DNA of 64,000 nucleotides from an uncultured Erythrobacter sp. (lineage in GTDB: Bacteria > Pseudomonadota > Alphaproteobacteria > Sphingomonadales > Sphingomonadaceae): NCBI RefSeq assembly GCF_947502395.1, contig NZ_CANMZM010000003.1:434001-498000 (forward strand). Direction: 5' to 3'. The position numbers were made by a program, and so were the translations under genes. Positions 29,345 through 38,817 of this stretch are shown here, piece by piece (positions within the stretch are counted from its first letter, which is position 1; each line of letters opens with the position of its first letter). Below the pieces are notes generated by a model. It saw nothing but the letters and a program-made list of their open reading frames with translations. It made no database searches and was not told where the DNA came from.

Positions 29345-30745
29345 TCAGTCTGAAATTACCCCGAAAAGATCATGCGCATCGGCGTCTTCGATACTCACGT
29401 CCACGATGTCGCCCGATTGGAGCGTTTCGGGGACGTTGCGGAGGTATACTGCGCCGTCAATTTCGGGTGCGTCAGCCTGTGACCGCCCGGTTGCGCCGAT
29501 GTCGCCGTCTTCGTCCGGTTCGCCGACCTCGTCGATGATGACGGGGAGGGTGCGTCCGACCTTGGCTTCGAGCTTGGCGGAGGAGATGCGTTCGGTGACT
29601 TCCATCAGCCGGGCGTATCGCTCTTCCTTGAGCTCTTCGGGAACCGGGTCGGGCAGATCATTGGCGCGCGCACCCTCAACGGGTTCGAAGCGGAAGGCGC
29701 CCACGCGGTCCAATTGGGCATCTTCAAGCCATCCGAGGAGGTATCGGAAATCTTCTTCGGTCTCACCGGGGAAGCCAACCACGAAAGAGGAGCGGATCGC
29801 GATGTCGGGGCAAATGTCGCGCCACTTCTTAAGGCGCTCGAGCACTTTCGCCTCATTCGCCGGGCGGCGCATGCTCTTGAGCACGGACGGTGCGGCGTGC
29901 TGAAACGGAATGTCGAGATAGGGCGTCAGAAGCCCCTCGGCCATCAAAGGAATGACGCGATCGACATGCGGATAAGGATAGACATAGTGGAGGCGAACCC
30001 AAGGGGCTTTGTCGTCGGAGGTGCGAAGCTGACCAAGCTCGCGTGCCATATCGGTCATGTGCGCGCGAACCTCGCGGGCGTTTGGTCCTTTTGGCCACTG
30101 CCGCATCTCGTGCTTGGTGTCCACGCCGTATGCAGACGTATCCTGAGAGATCACCAGCAGCTCTTTGGTCCCTGCCGCAACCAACTTCTCCGCCTCGCGC
30201 AGAACGGCATCGATCCGACGGCTGGCCAGCTTCCCGCGAAGGTCCGGGATAATGCAGAAAGAGCAGGAATGATTGCAGCCCTCAGATATCTTCAGATAGC
30301 TATAATGGCGCGGTGTCAGCTTGATGTCGGGCTGCGGGATGAGGTCCACATAGGGGCCTTGGGAGGGCGGGGCGTGCTCGTGAACGGCCTCTACCACCTG
30401 CTCATACTGATGCGCGCCTGTTACGGCCAGAACCTGTGGATGCGCGGCACGGATCGCGTCGGCTTCCTCGCCCATACAGCCGGTCACAATGACCCGGCCG
30501 TTCTCCGAAATCGCCTCACCAATCGCGGCAAGGCTCTCTTCCTTGGCGCTGTCGAGAAAGCCGCAAGTGTTAACCAGCACCACATCCGCGCCCGCATAAT
30601 CGGGACTCATCGCATAGCCATCGGCACGGAGCCGTGTGAGAATACGCTCGGAATCGACCAGCGCCTTGGGACAGCCAAGCGAGACCATGCCGACCTTCTT
30701 GGCGTCGGCCACTCTGGTCGGGTGTGTGGTTGCTTCAGTACTCAT
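29345..30745 (-). CDS. rimO: Ribosomal protein S12 methylthiotransferase RimO
   Basis: [52 protein letters not shown]. Confidence 0.96.
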   Translation of the reverse strand: MSTEATTHPTRVADAKKVGMVSLGCPKALVDSERILTRLRADGYAMSPDYAGADVVLVNTCGFLDSAKEESLAAIGEAISENGRVIVTGCMGEEADAIRAAHPQVLAVTGAHQYEQVVEAVHEHAPPSQGPYVDLIPQPDIKLTPRHYSYLKISEGCNHSCSFCIIPDLRGKLASRRIDAVLREAEKLVAAGTKELLVISQDTSAYGVDTKHEMRQWPKGPNAREVRAHMTDMARELGQLRTSDDKAPWVRLHYVYPYPHVDRVIPLMAEGLLTPYLDIPFQHAAPSVLKSMRRPANEAKVLERLKKWRDICPDIAIRSSFVVGFPGETEEDFRYLLGWLEDAQLDRVGAFRFEPVEGARANDLPDPVPEELKEERYARLMEVTERISSAKLEAKVGRTLPVIIDEVGEPDEDGDIGATGRSQADAPEIDGAVYLRNVPETLQSGDIVDVSIEDADAHDLFGVISD

Positions 30746-30815
30746 GATGCGCGCGCCCCTACACTGGCACGGACGTTTGCGCTAGGTATTGCGAACAAGG
30801 ACGGGAGGGATCGTT

Positions 30816-31214
30816 ATGAATGACTTTGCATTATGGCCGGTTTTGGCAGGAGCTGCGGCGTTCTTCGTCGTGGGTGCGATTTGGTACGGCGTGATCTTTG
30901 GTAAGGCATGGCAAAAGGCAGCCGGAATGTCGGATGAAGATGTGCAGGGTGGCAATATGCCGCTCATCTTCGGGCTTACATTTCTGTTCGAAGTGTTGAT
31001 CGCTATGGTCCTGTGGCACTTGGTCGCGCGCACCGGTGCTGCCCCGCATGTGGTGATGATGATGTCGGTTGGATTTGCGCTAGGGATTATGGCCCCCGCA
31101 ATCGGAATCAACTATCTCTATCAGCGCAAAAGTGGTGCGCTCTTTGCGATTGATGCAGGGCATTTCACCGTCGGCATGGTGGCGATGGGAGGGGTATTCC
31201 TGCTGTTCCTTTAA
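30816..31214 (+). CDS. DUF1761 family membrane protein
   Basis: AFFVVGAIWYGVIFGKAWQKAAGMSDEDVQ, four hydrophobic helices. Confidence 0.8.
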   Translation: MNDFALWPVLAGAAAFFVVGAIWYGVIFGKAWQKAAGMSDEDVQGGNMPLIFGLTFLFEVLIAMVLWHLVARTGAAPHVVMMMSVGFALGIMAPAIGINYLYQRKSGALFAIDAGHFTVGMVAMGGVFLLFL

Positions 31215-31219
31215 AGAGC

Positions 31220-32290
31220 TTACTTAGCTTTTTTGCCGTTCCCGTTACCGTTGCCATTCTCCGAGGGAACTATTTCGACGAGGACATCGCCGGGTTGGAG
31301 GCTCTGGCATTCTTCTTCCCAAAAGCCGATGGCGCGGCCATTGCGATAGATGCGAAGGCCTTTCCCGCCCGAGCTAAGCTCTTGAATCGAAGAGCCGCAT
31401 TCTGCTTCGTCAACAACGCGTTCGACCAATTGGACCCGGCCAGAGACGGAGGCAAGATCGGCTAGATAGTCGGCGATATGCGCGCCATTGGCGGAGCCTG
31501 CGAGAAGGAGTCCGGTAAAGCGCACCGGGTTGATGACATTGGTCGCGCCAGCCTGACGCGCGAGCAGTTCGTTGTCGTCGGCGCGCACCACAACACTGAT
31601 CGGGACATTGGGCGCCAAATGCCGAACGGTGAGCACGATGAGGATTGAGGTGTCATCGCGCCCTGCCGAGACAAGGACATTCTTGGCCGTCGCAATACGG
31701 ACAGCTTTCAATATCTCGTCACGCGTTGCATCGGCGGTCAGAACATTCACGCCGAGCTTCTCGGCCTCGCGGAGCCGCTCCTCGCTTGGATCAACGACAA
31801 CGATTTTCTCGGCATCGGTGCCGCGCTCGATCAGCTCTTCTACGCTCTGCGAACCCGATACGCCGTAACCAAGGACAACCACATGATCGGAGAGCTTTTC
31901 CTGAATGCGAGCCATACGCCATTTCTCCCAGCTGTGTTGGATGAAGAAATTGTAGGTCGTGCCTACGAAAATGAACAGGACGAGGAAGCGGATTGGGGTG
32001 ACGATTACCGCCTCTTTGAAGCGGGCTGCTTCGGATATTGGAGCGATGTCACCAAACCCCGTCGTCGTGATCGAGATCATGGTGAAGTAAACAACATCAA
32101 GGAAGCTGATATGCCCGTCGACATTATCGATGAGCCCCTCGCGGTCGAACCAGTGGATCATCACCACGATCATGATGAGCCCCAACGCCGCGCCGAGCCG
32201 TATCGAAACGTCGGCCCAGACTGACAAGCCAACCGAACGGCGCAATGGCCTCATGCGCTTTTGAGCTGGGTGACGTCCCCCTTTTGCCAT
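31220..32290 (-). CDS. Potassium channel family protein with TrkA-N (RCK) domain
   Basis: SITTTGFGDIAPIS pore/filter-like motif, then HVVVLGYGVSGSQSVEELIERG NAD-binding domain. Confidence 0.9.
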   Translation of the reverse strand: MAKGGRHPAQKRMRPLRRSVGLSVWADVSIRLGAALGLIMIVVMIHWFDREGLIDNVDGHISFLDVVYFTMISITTTGFGDIAPISEAARFKEAVIVTPIRFLVLFIFVGTTYNFFIQHSWEKWRMARIQEKLSDHVVVLGYGVSGSQSVEELIERGTDAEKIVVVDPSEERLREAEKLGVNVLTADATRDEILKAVRIATAKNVLVSAGRDDTSILIVLTVRHLAPNVPISVVVRADDNELLARQAGATNVINPVRFTGLLLAGSANGAHIADYLADLASVSGRVQLVERVVDEAECGSSIQELSSGGKGLRIYRNGRAIGFWEEECQSLQPGDVLVEIVPSENGNGNGNGKKAK

Positions 32291-32302
32291 CGCAGTCCTG
32301 TC

Positions 32303-33058
32303 TTACTCCTCGAAGCGTCCGGCGAGATTGTCGATGGTGGGGTAGTGCGTCAAGTCAAGCTGCAGGGGCGTGACTGTGACAAAGCCATCGGCGATCGCCT
32401 CGAGGTCCGTGCCATGGTCGAGCGTGTGCTCAATCGGATGCAGGCCAAACCAGAAGTAGCGAAGGCCCCTGGGGTCGGTCCCTTCAACCACGCTGCCACG
32501 CGAATAGTCATGGAAGCCTTGGCGAGTGATGCGGATGCCTCGCGCCTCGGCGGGTGGGAAATTCACGTTGAGAAGAGTGCGGTTACCAAAGGGCGCATCG
32601 ACAAGGGGGGCAATCACCTTGTTCGCCCACTCCAATGCTGCCGTAAATTCCGCGTCCGTACCGCGGGTTTCTGGTGAGATTACTTGGCTCAAAGCAATCG
32701 AGCGAATGCCAGCCAATGCTCCCTCCATGGCTGCCGCAGCGGTCCCAGAGTAGGTGATATCATCGCCAAGGTTTGCCCCGCGGTTGACTCCGGATAGGAT
32801 CAGATCGGGAGGGCTATCGAGCACTTGGCGAAGACCCATGGAAACAGCGTCCGTCGGTGTGCCGGTGACGGCAAAACGCCGTTCGGAGAACTTTTGTAGT
32901 CGCACTGGGCGATTCAGCGTTAGCGAGTGACCGGCCCCTGACTGCTCCTCGGAGGGCGCACACACCCAGACATCGTCCGAAAACTGCGCCGCGATCTGTT
33001 CTAGAACCTCAAGGCCGGGGGCATGGATACCGTCATCATTGGTGAGCAGGATGCGCAT
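32303..33058 (-). CDS. surE: 5'/3'-nucleotidase SurE
   Basis: MRILLTNDDGIHAPGLEVLE; SGVNRGANLGDDITYSGTAAAAMEGALAGI. Confidence 0.96.
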   Translation of the reverse strand: MRILLTNDDGIHAPGLEVLEQIAAQFSDDVWVCAPSEEQSGAGHSLTLNRPVRLQKFSERRFAVTGTPTDAVSMGLRQVLDSPPDLILSGVNRGANLGDDITYSGTAAAAMEGALAGIRSIALSQVISPETRGTDAEFTAALEWANKVIAPLVDAPFGNRTLLNVNFPPAEARGIRITRQGFHDYSRGSVVEGTDPRGLRYFWFGLHPIEHTLDHGTDLEAIADGFVTVTPLQLDLTHYPTIDNLAGRFEE

Positions 33059-34339
33059 TTAGGCGATTGGCTCCAACTTTGTCACACCACCCATGTAAGG
33101 TGCCAAAGCCTCAGGCACCAGAACGCTTCCATCGGCCTGTTGATAGTTCTCGATAATCGCGACCAGCGTACGACCAACAGCGAGGCCAGAACCATTAAGC
33201 AAATGGAAGTACTCGCTCTTCTTCGAACCTTCGGGGCGATAGCGCGCGTTCATCCGGCGCGGTTGATAGGTGCCACCGTCAGAGCAAGAACTGATCTCAC
33301 GGTAAGCCCCTTGCCCGGGGAGCCAGACCTCCAAGTCGTAGGTTTTCATCATCGTCGCGCCCATATCGCCTGCGCATAGAGCCATCACCCGATAGTGGAG
33401 GCCCAACTTTTGCAGTAGCCCTTCCGCCACACCGGTGATGCGCTCGTGCTCTTCAGCTGCTGTCTCTGGAAGCGCGGCGACGATCATCTCGACCTTTTCG
33501 AACTGGTGTTGGCGAATGAAGCCGCGCGTGTCGCGCCCGGCTGCGCCTGCCTCAGAACGGAAGCAGGGCGTGAGCGCAGTGAGGCGCATAGGAAAGTCGC
33601 TTTCCGCAAACAGCTGCTCGCGGAAAGAATTGCCAAGCACCATTTCTGAGGTGGAGATAAGCAACCGATCATCGGTGGTGCGGAACAGGTCTTCGGCAAA
33701 CTTGGGGAGTTGCCCCGTGCCGTACCCGGCTTCCTCATTGATCAGGAGCGGGGGATTGCACTCGGTAAAACCATGCTCGCGCGTGTTGGTATCGAGCATA
33801 AACTGGCCCAGCGCCCGGTGAAGCCGTGCCATATCGCCGCGGAGAAACGTGAAACGCGCCCCGGAAATCTTCGCGCCCGTCTCAAAATCCATACCCAGTG
33901 CGGGAGCGATATCAGCATGCTCTTGCGGATCGAAATCGAAGCTCGGCCTCTCGCCCCATTCGCGAAGATACTGATTGTCATCTTCGCTCTCCCCATCGGG
34001 GACAGACGGGTCGAGCAGATTGGGAAGGACCAGCAAAGCCTCTTGCAGCTTTGCGCCCAATTCCCGTTCGCTTTCTTCAAGAGCGGGCATCGACTGCTTA
34101 AGTTCGGCAACCTCGGCCTTAAGCGCTTCGGCCTTTTCCTTGTCGCCTTGGCCTATGGCCATACCGATGGCCTTGGACGCTTCATTGCGGCGCGATTGTG
34201 CTTCTTGCAGCTTGGTTGTCAGCGCGCGGCGCTCTTCATCGAGCGTGAGGATGCTGTGCGCAACAGGTTCCACCCCGCGCCGTGCGAGGACTGCGTCAAA
34301 CCCTTCCGGGTCGTCTCTGATCAAGCGGATATCGTGCAT
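33059..34339 (-). CDS. serS: Seryl-tRNA synthetase
   Basis: MHDIRLIRDDPEGFDAVLARRGV; FRSEAGAAGRDTRGFIRQHQFEKVEM; HLLNGSGLAVGRTLVAIIENYQQADGSVLVPEAL. Confidence 0.97.
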   Translation of the reverse strand: MHDIRLIRDDPEGFDAVLARRGVEPVAHSILTLDEERRALTTKLQEAQSRRNEASKAIGMAIGQGDKEKAEALKAEVAELKQSMPALEESERELGAKLQEALLVLPNLLDPSVPDGESEDDNQYLREWGERPSFDFDPQEHADIAPALGMDFETGAKISGARFTFLRGDMARLHRALGQFMLDTNTREHGFTECNPPLLINEEAGYGTGQLPKFAEDLFRTTDDRLLISTSEMVLGNSFREQLFAESDFPMRLTALTPCFRSEAGAAGRDTRGFIRQHQFEKVEMIVAALPETAAEEHERITGVAEGLLQKLGLHYRVMALCAGDMGATMMKTYDLEVWLPGQGAYREISSCSDGGTYQPRRMNARYRPEGSKKSEYFHLLNGSGLAVGRTLVAIIENYQQADGSVLVPEALAPYMGGVTKLEPIA

Positions 34340-34416
34340 GGAGGTGAGCCTATGCCCGCTTCAAGCAGGTATGAAAAGAGCAGATCGGCCTGTGCGACCC
34401 GCTCTCTCGCAAGTGC

Positions 34417-35235
34417 TTAGCTTGCTGCGAGCAGAACGCTGGCAGAAGCCCCCGAAAGTGCGCCCTGATTGGCATCGAGAGACTCTGGGCGTGCGACGCT
34501 GGGGTAAGCTTCACTCAGTAGACCAAGCGCGGTCTCAATTGATCCTGCCAGCGTGGTATCTTCGGCACGCACTGCATCTGCTGAGCGTTCAAACGCGCTT
34601 TGCGCGGCTTTGTAGAACCCATATCCATCAAGGTAGGGACCGTAATTGGTGCTCTCACTTGCTTGCGCATACATGGCGACGGCGCGCTCGATCTGGTCCG
34701 CAACGACGCCGCCAGCGATTTTGCCCGCGCTCGCATCGCTTGTGGGGGCTTTCTCTTCGGCAGCCCGGAGAGCCGCGAAAATAGCATCAGCTTGGCCCGC
34801 GATCTCATTTGCGTCAGCACCGTTCAAGGCCGCATCAGAAGCTTGACTGAAGAGGGACTTAAAGTCTTCAACACCGCGTTCGGCGAATACCGGTTCCATT
34901 TCCAGCAGCACTTCGGATACCGGGTGAGCGAACATCTCTGCGCCCGCGTCTGTCTTGCCAGCAGCGTAGGCATCGCGCGCTGCGATCACATGAGCTTCGG
35001 CAACAGCAAGAGCCGCGCCATAGACGACCGGATCATTGGCAGCAGCTGCGATTTCAACGCCGCCTTCACCGCCTTCGCCGCCTTCTCCCTCGCCGGTTTC
35101 ACCCGCCGTACCGACAATCGCGCTCTCGCCGGCTTCTTCGCCTTCGACAGCTTCACCGGTGCAGCCAGCCAGAGTGAGTCCAGCCAAAGCTGTCGCCACG
35201 CCAAGCTGACCCCAAGTTTTCAGTTCGACTTTCAT
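34417..35235 (-). CDS. Lipoprotein with acidic GEGG linker; C-terminal helical domain
   Basis: MKVELKTWGQLGVATALAGLTLAGC lipobox; GEGEGGEGGEGG; helical region with AHPVSEV, YLDGYGFYKAAQSAFE. Confidence 0.65.
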   Translation of the reverse strand: MKVELKTWGQLGVATALAGLTLAGCTGEAVEGEEAGESAIVGTAGETGEGEGGEGGEGGVEIAAAANDPVVYGAALAVAEAHVIAARDAYAAGKTDAGAEMFAHPVSEVLLEMEPVFAERGVEDFKSLFSQASDAALNGADANEIAGQADAIFAALRAAEEKAPTSDASAGKIAGGVVADQIERAVAMYAQASESTNYGPYLDGYGFYKAAQSAFERSADAVRAEDTTLAGSIETALGLLSEAYPSVARPESLDANQGALSGASASVLLAAS

Positions 35236-35294
35236 GCGGGAGTGCTCCAGATTGATTGCGATTTGCGTCAAGCCATAAGCGACGCGTGCCTTTT

Positions 35295-35309
35295 TGCAAA
35301 CGATTATCA
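35295..35309. promoter_or_regulatory. Candidate Fur-type box upstream of piuC-like gene
   Basis: TGCAAACGATTATCA, partial match to the palindrome TGCGATTAATTCGCA at 55788-55802. Confidence 0.25.
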
Positions 35310-35319
35310 AGAGGCTTTC

Positions 35320-35997
35320 ATGATCCTCAGCATTGCTGCCATTCCTGAAGCCGAAAAACTCGATGAAGTCCGCGCTGGCTTAGCCAAGCTGAGTTGGCAG
35401 GATGGGCGCGCTACTGCTGGAGCAGTCGCGAGCCGGGTGAAGGTCAATGAACAAGCGGTAATGTCCAACCCGGCAGGGCGCACGATTAGCAAACTCCTGC
35501 TGCCGCTTGTCATCGACAACCCGATTGTGAAGGCAGCGGCGCGACCTCGGCGCAATTCCGGTCTGCTTGTAAGCAAGACCCAAGACGGCGGCCATTACGG
35601 CGCGCATGTCGACAATTCTCTGATGGGGAAGGGCGATGCGCAGATACGTACCGATATCTCCTTCACTCTCTTCCTGAGCGATCCGTCTGACTATGAAGGC
35701 GGCGAGCTGGTGGTGCAAACCGCTGGCATGACGCAGACGATCAAGGGGCAGCCGGGCAATCTTGTACTTTATTCCTCAACCAGCATTCACGAGGTAAAGC
35801 CGGTGACGAGTGGCACAAGGATCGTGGCTGTCGGCTGGATCGAAAGTCATATCCGCAACGATGCACAGCGCGAACTCTTGTTTGACATGCAAAACACGCG
35901 CAGCTCGCTAGGGCAAAAACTTCCTGTGGATGCGCCAGAATTGCTGATGATCGACAAATCGATCGCCAATCTTATGCGGATGTGGGCCGGGTCTTAG
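35320..35997 (+). CDS. piuC: Fe(II)-dependent PKHD-type hydroxylase (PiuC family)
   Basis: RNSGLLVSKTQDGGHYGAHVDNSLMGK...RTDISFTLFLSDPSDYEGGELVV...LVLYSSTSIHEVKPVTSGTRIVAVGWIESHIRN. Confidence 0.92.
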   Translation: MILSIAAIPEAEKLDEVRAGLAKLSWQDGRATAGAVASRVKVNEQAVMSNPAGRTISKLLLPLVIDNPIVKAAARPRRNSGLLVSKTQDGGHYGAHVDNSLMGKGDAQIRTDISFTLFLSDPSDYEGGELVVQTAGMTQTIKGQPGNLVLYSSTSIHEVKPVTSGTRIVAVGWIESHIRNDAQRELLFDMQNTRSSLGQKLPVDAPELLMIDKSIANLMRMWAGS

Positions 35998-36730
35998 AGG
36001 GCTGGGGTTTAGCTGCCTTGCTGGATTTTGGCGTGGTCTTGCGTTTCGCTTGAAGCGAAAAGCCGATGATGAGCGCAACACCAACGGCACTTGGTAAAGC
36101 CCAAACGAGCGGGTTGAAAACGTGCTCTGGGATGTAGCGGATCAGCCCGACCGACATAAAGGCAGTGTAGGCGGAGATTCCCATACCAATCAGCGCGCGG
36201 AAATGCTCGCCGACGTAGGACTGGGGCGTGGGCGCCTCTTTGCGCCAGATATAGAGCTGCTGTATGATCATGGCTGCCAGACCCAATAGCGCAACCGCCA
36301 TCATCAACAACTCACCAATCCCAAAGCCATAATAGAAGCAATAGGCCGCCGAAATGAGCACGGCTGCAATCAGGAGTTGATAGCGCGGTGCTCTCAGAGC
36401 TTCTCGCTTACGCGAATGCTTGACCACCGCAAGTCCATAGTCGGCGAAACCAATGGTCAGCAGGCCCAGATAGAGCATCATCCAACCGAACAGCCCATCG
36501 AACAATACCCGGTCGGTGACGGAAGGAATCCGCTCTTCGGGGCCGTAGAGCGAGAACATTGCCATGGCGATGGCTAGGGCACCCGCTGCCATAAAGCCAT
36601 AACAGCAGATGCGGCCCCAGCGCCTGTGGTTCTTTGCGCCCTTCTTGGTGAGAATCGGCACCCAAAAGGCGATAAGCCCAGTTGTTCCGGCGATCACATG
36701 CAAGACAACAATGATCTCAAAAAGATGCAT
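35972..36730 (-). CDS. Polytopic membrane protein of unknown function
   Basis: MHLFEIIVVLHVIAGTTGLIAFWVPILTKKGAKNHRRWGRI; 7-8 hydrophobic segments; convergent overlap with piuC. Confidence 0.7.
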   Translation of the reverse strand: MHLFEIIVVLHVIAGTTGLIAFWVPILTKKGAKNHRRWGRICCYGFMAAGALAIAMAMFSLYGPEERIPSVTDRVLFDGLFGWMMLYLGLLTIGFADYGLAVVKHSRKREALRAPRYQLLIAAVLISAAYCFYYGFGIGELLMMAVALLGLAAMIIQQLYIWRKEAPTPQSYVGEHFRALIGMGISAYTAFMSVGLIRYIPEHVFNPLVWALPSAVGVALIIGFSLQAKRKTTPKSSKAAKPQPSKTRPTSA

Positions 36731-36794
36731 GACTCGTATGTGTACCGAAAATTGGTCGGTTGGAAAACCGCTTCAACTTTGCGGCTCTAGGGAT

Positions 36795-38273
36795 TCAGGC
36801 AGCAACTTCGGTGAACGCCTTGCGATGGCTTTCCGATTGCGGCTGGGTCATCAAGCTAGCCGCGATCAGCACCGGCACATGAGCCAGCAGCCCGAGGAAG
36901 CCCTCGTGGAGATCAAAGGGGCGCAGGTCATTGCCCAGGTAGCCAGAGAGGAAGAAGAACGCGGCTGTTGCCGATCCCGCTGCAAAACCCGCGATCACTC
37001 CTGCTGTTGTCGCTCGGCTCCAATACATGGCCGCCACAATGGGCGGGGCGAGCTGGCAGATGATGCCATAGGCGGTGAGGAGCAGGACCACGAGCGACAC
37101 GCCTTCTGCGACCGCAAAGGCATAGGCGAGCGCGCCGACCGCGATCACCAGTGCTTGTATCAACCGCCGCCGCGCTACATCAGACATTTCCGTGAACGGC
37201 TTGATCCCGTCTTCGACTGTCACCGAGGCGGCAGCGTGCATCAGAGAGTCGCCGGTTGACATCGAGGCTGACAATGCGCCCGCGCAGAAAAGCCCTACCA
37301 CGATCGCAGGAAGCTCTGCGTTGAGGATCATGAACGGTAGGATGAAGTCCGAAGAAGGCGGAGTCTCAGGGTAGAGAACGCCCGCAAATCCTATCAGGAA
37401 GACCGGGATCAGGAACAGTTGGAAGGTCGGAAAAAGCACAACCGTGCGCCGCAGCGTGTCATCAGAGCGCGCCGTGAAGGCCTTCATGAAGAGGTGAGGC
37501 CACATCATCAGACCAACGGCTGAGACGATGATGGCGCTCGAATAGCCACCCCATGACCATGGCGCGCCAGAAGCAGTCAAGCCAGGCATTGTCAGCAACT
37601 CCGGCCGCTCCGCCATGATCTGTGTGAACATGTCGCCTACCCCGCCATAGAGCGAGATTGGTAGATAGAGTCCCAGGGTCCACGCAATTGTGAGCATGAA
37701 GATGCCCTGAAACGTATTGGTCCAGCCAACCGCTGCTACGCCCGAGAACAGGACATAGATCAGAACAATACCGTAAGCGACCAGCGACCCTGCCCAGAGT
37801 GGGACGTTCCCTTCCGTTACTGCCTCGATCACAATGCCCGCGCCGCGCATTTGCAGGGTGATGTAGGGAATGAAGGCCAACACTGTCAGCACTGCGATCA
37901 TCAGTGAAAGCCCACGCGAAGGGAACCGCCCGCAGATCAGCTGTGCTTGCGTCACATAGCCAAACTTTCGGCCAAGCGCGGCCGCCTTTGGGCCGAGGAA
38001 GAAATAGGGCGCGATTCCCAGAACACCATAGCTCAGAATGTAGAAAGCCGCCGCCCCGCGGCTGTAGGCCCACCCCGGTCCGCCAAGAAAGGCAAAGGCT
38101 GAGAAGATCGAGGCACCCAGAACGAAATACATGACCAAGAGGCCAAAGTCGCGGTCTCCGGCGACATAGCCAGCAACGCTCTTCGAGGCGCGCCGTCCCG
38201 ACAGCAAGCCTATCGCCAATGTGACCGCGAGATAGGCCGCAATAACGAGCGCAATGATCTGCCAGCGTTCCAT
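36795..38273 (-). CDS. Sodium:solute symporter (SSS family)
   Basis: 492 aa; GYVAGDRDFGLLVMYFVLGASIFSAFAFLGGPGWAYSRG; GALSASMSTGDSLMHAAASVTVEDGIKP. Confidence 0.92.
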   Translation of the reverse strand: MERWQIIALVIAAYLAVTLAIGLLSGRRASKSVAGYVAGDRDFGLLVMYFVLGASIFSAFAFLGGPGWAYSRGAAAFYILSYGVLGIAPYFFLGPKAAALGRKFGYVTQAQLICGRFPSRGLSLMIAVLTVLAFIPYITLQMRGAGIVIEAVTEGNVPLWAGSLVAYGIVLIYVLFSGVAAVGWTNTFQGIFMLTIAWTLGLYLPISLYGGVGDMFTQIMAERPELLTMPGLTASGAPWSWGGYSSAIIVSAVGLMMWPHLFMKAFTARSDDTLRRTVVLFPTFQLFLIPVFLIGFAGVLYPETPPSSDFILPFMILNAELPAIVVGLFCAGALSASMSTGDSLMHAAASVTVEDGIKPFTEMSDVARRRLIQALVIAVGALAYAFAVAEGVSLVVLLLTAYGIICQLAPPIVAAMYWSRATTAGVIAGFAAGSATAAFFFLSGYLGNDLRPFDLHEGFLGLLAHVPVLIAASLMTQPQSESHRKAFTEVAA

Positions 38274-38285
38274 TAGGGCGGATCC

Positions 38286-38489
38286 TCAGGGTCGCTTTTC
38301 GCTCGCATAGAGCGCGGCAAGCAGCACTAGCGCAAAGGAGATGAGCACAGCGAGGACAAAGAGATTGAAGGGCAACCCCAACATCAGAGGTTCAACATGA
38401 TTGAACAGCATCGCCCCTGGCCAGGTGGTTCCAAGAAGGAACAGCACCAAATAGGCTGTGATCATCGTTCTTACGGCGCTTTTGCTCAA
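38286..38489 (-). CDS. DUF3311-like small membrane protein, symporter partner
   Basis: 67 aa, two hydrophobic helices, GLPFNLFVLAVLISFALVLLAAL; directly upstream of the SSS symporter. Confidence 0.7.
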   Translation of the reverse strand: MSKSAVRTMITAYLVLFLLGTTWPGAMLFNHVEPLMLGLPFNLFVLAVLISFALVLLAALYASEKRP

Positions 38490-38817
38490 GTTGCGTCTCT
38501 CCCAAACCCGAGATCAATCTGTGTAGCCAAAGCTCTGAGACCATCAAGCTGATTGTGCGAACAGGAACAGTAACGCGTATTTGATGCAGGGCTGAGACCG
38601 CGACGCGCCTTGCATCAATTTCTCTGGCGATCCTTTAATTCGATAGGTCCATAGCTTTTTTGAGAAGAGAAGTCTTCGAATCCGACCTTCGAAGTTTTGG
38701 CCGAGTTCATTGATGTGTTTGTCGATCTTGCTTCGTGCCGACGGTTGAGCCAAAGTTACAACTAAGCAGTCAGCGTGGCTATTCGTTATTGCGGACCGTA
38801 CATTTGGAGAGAGCGCT

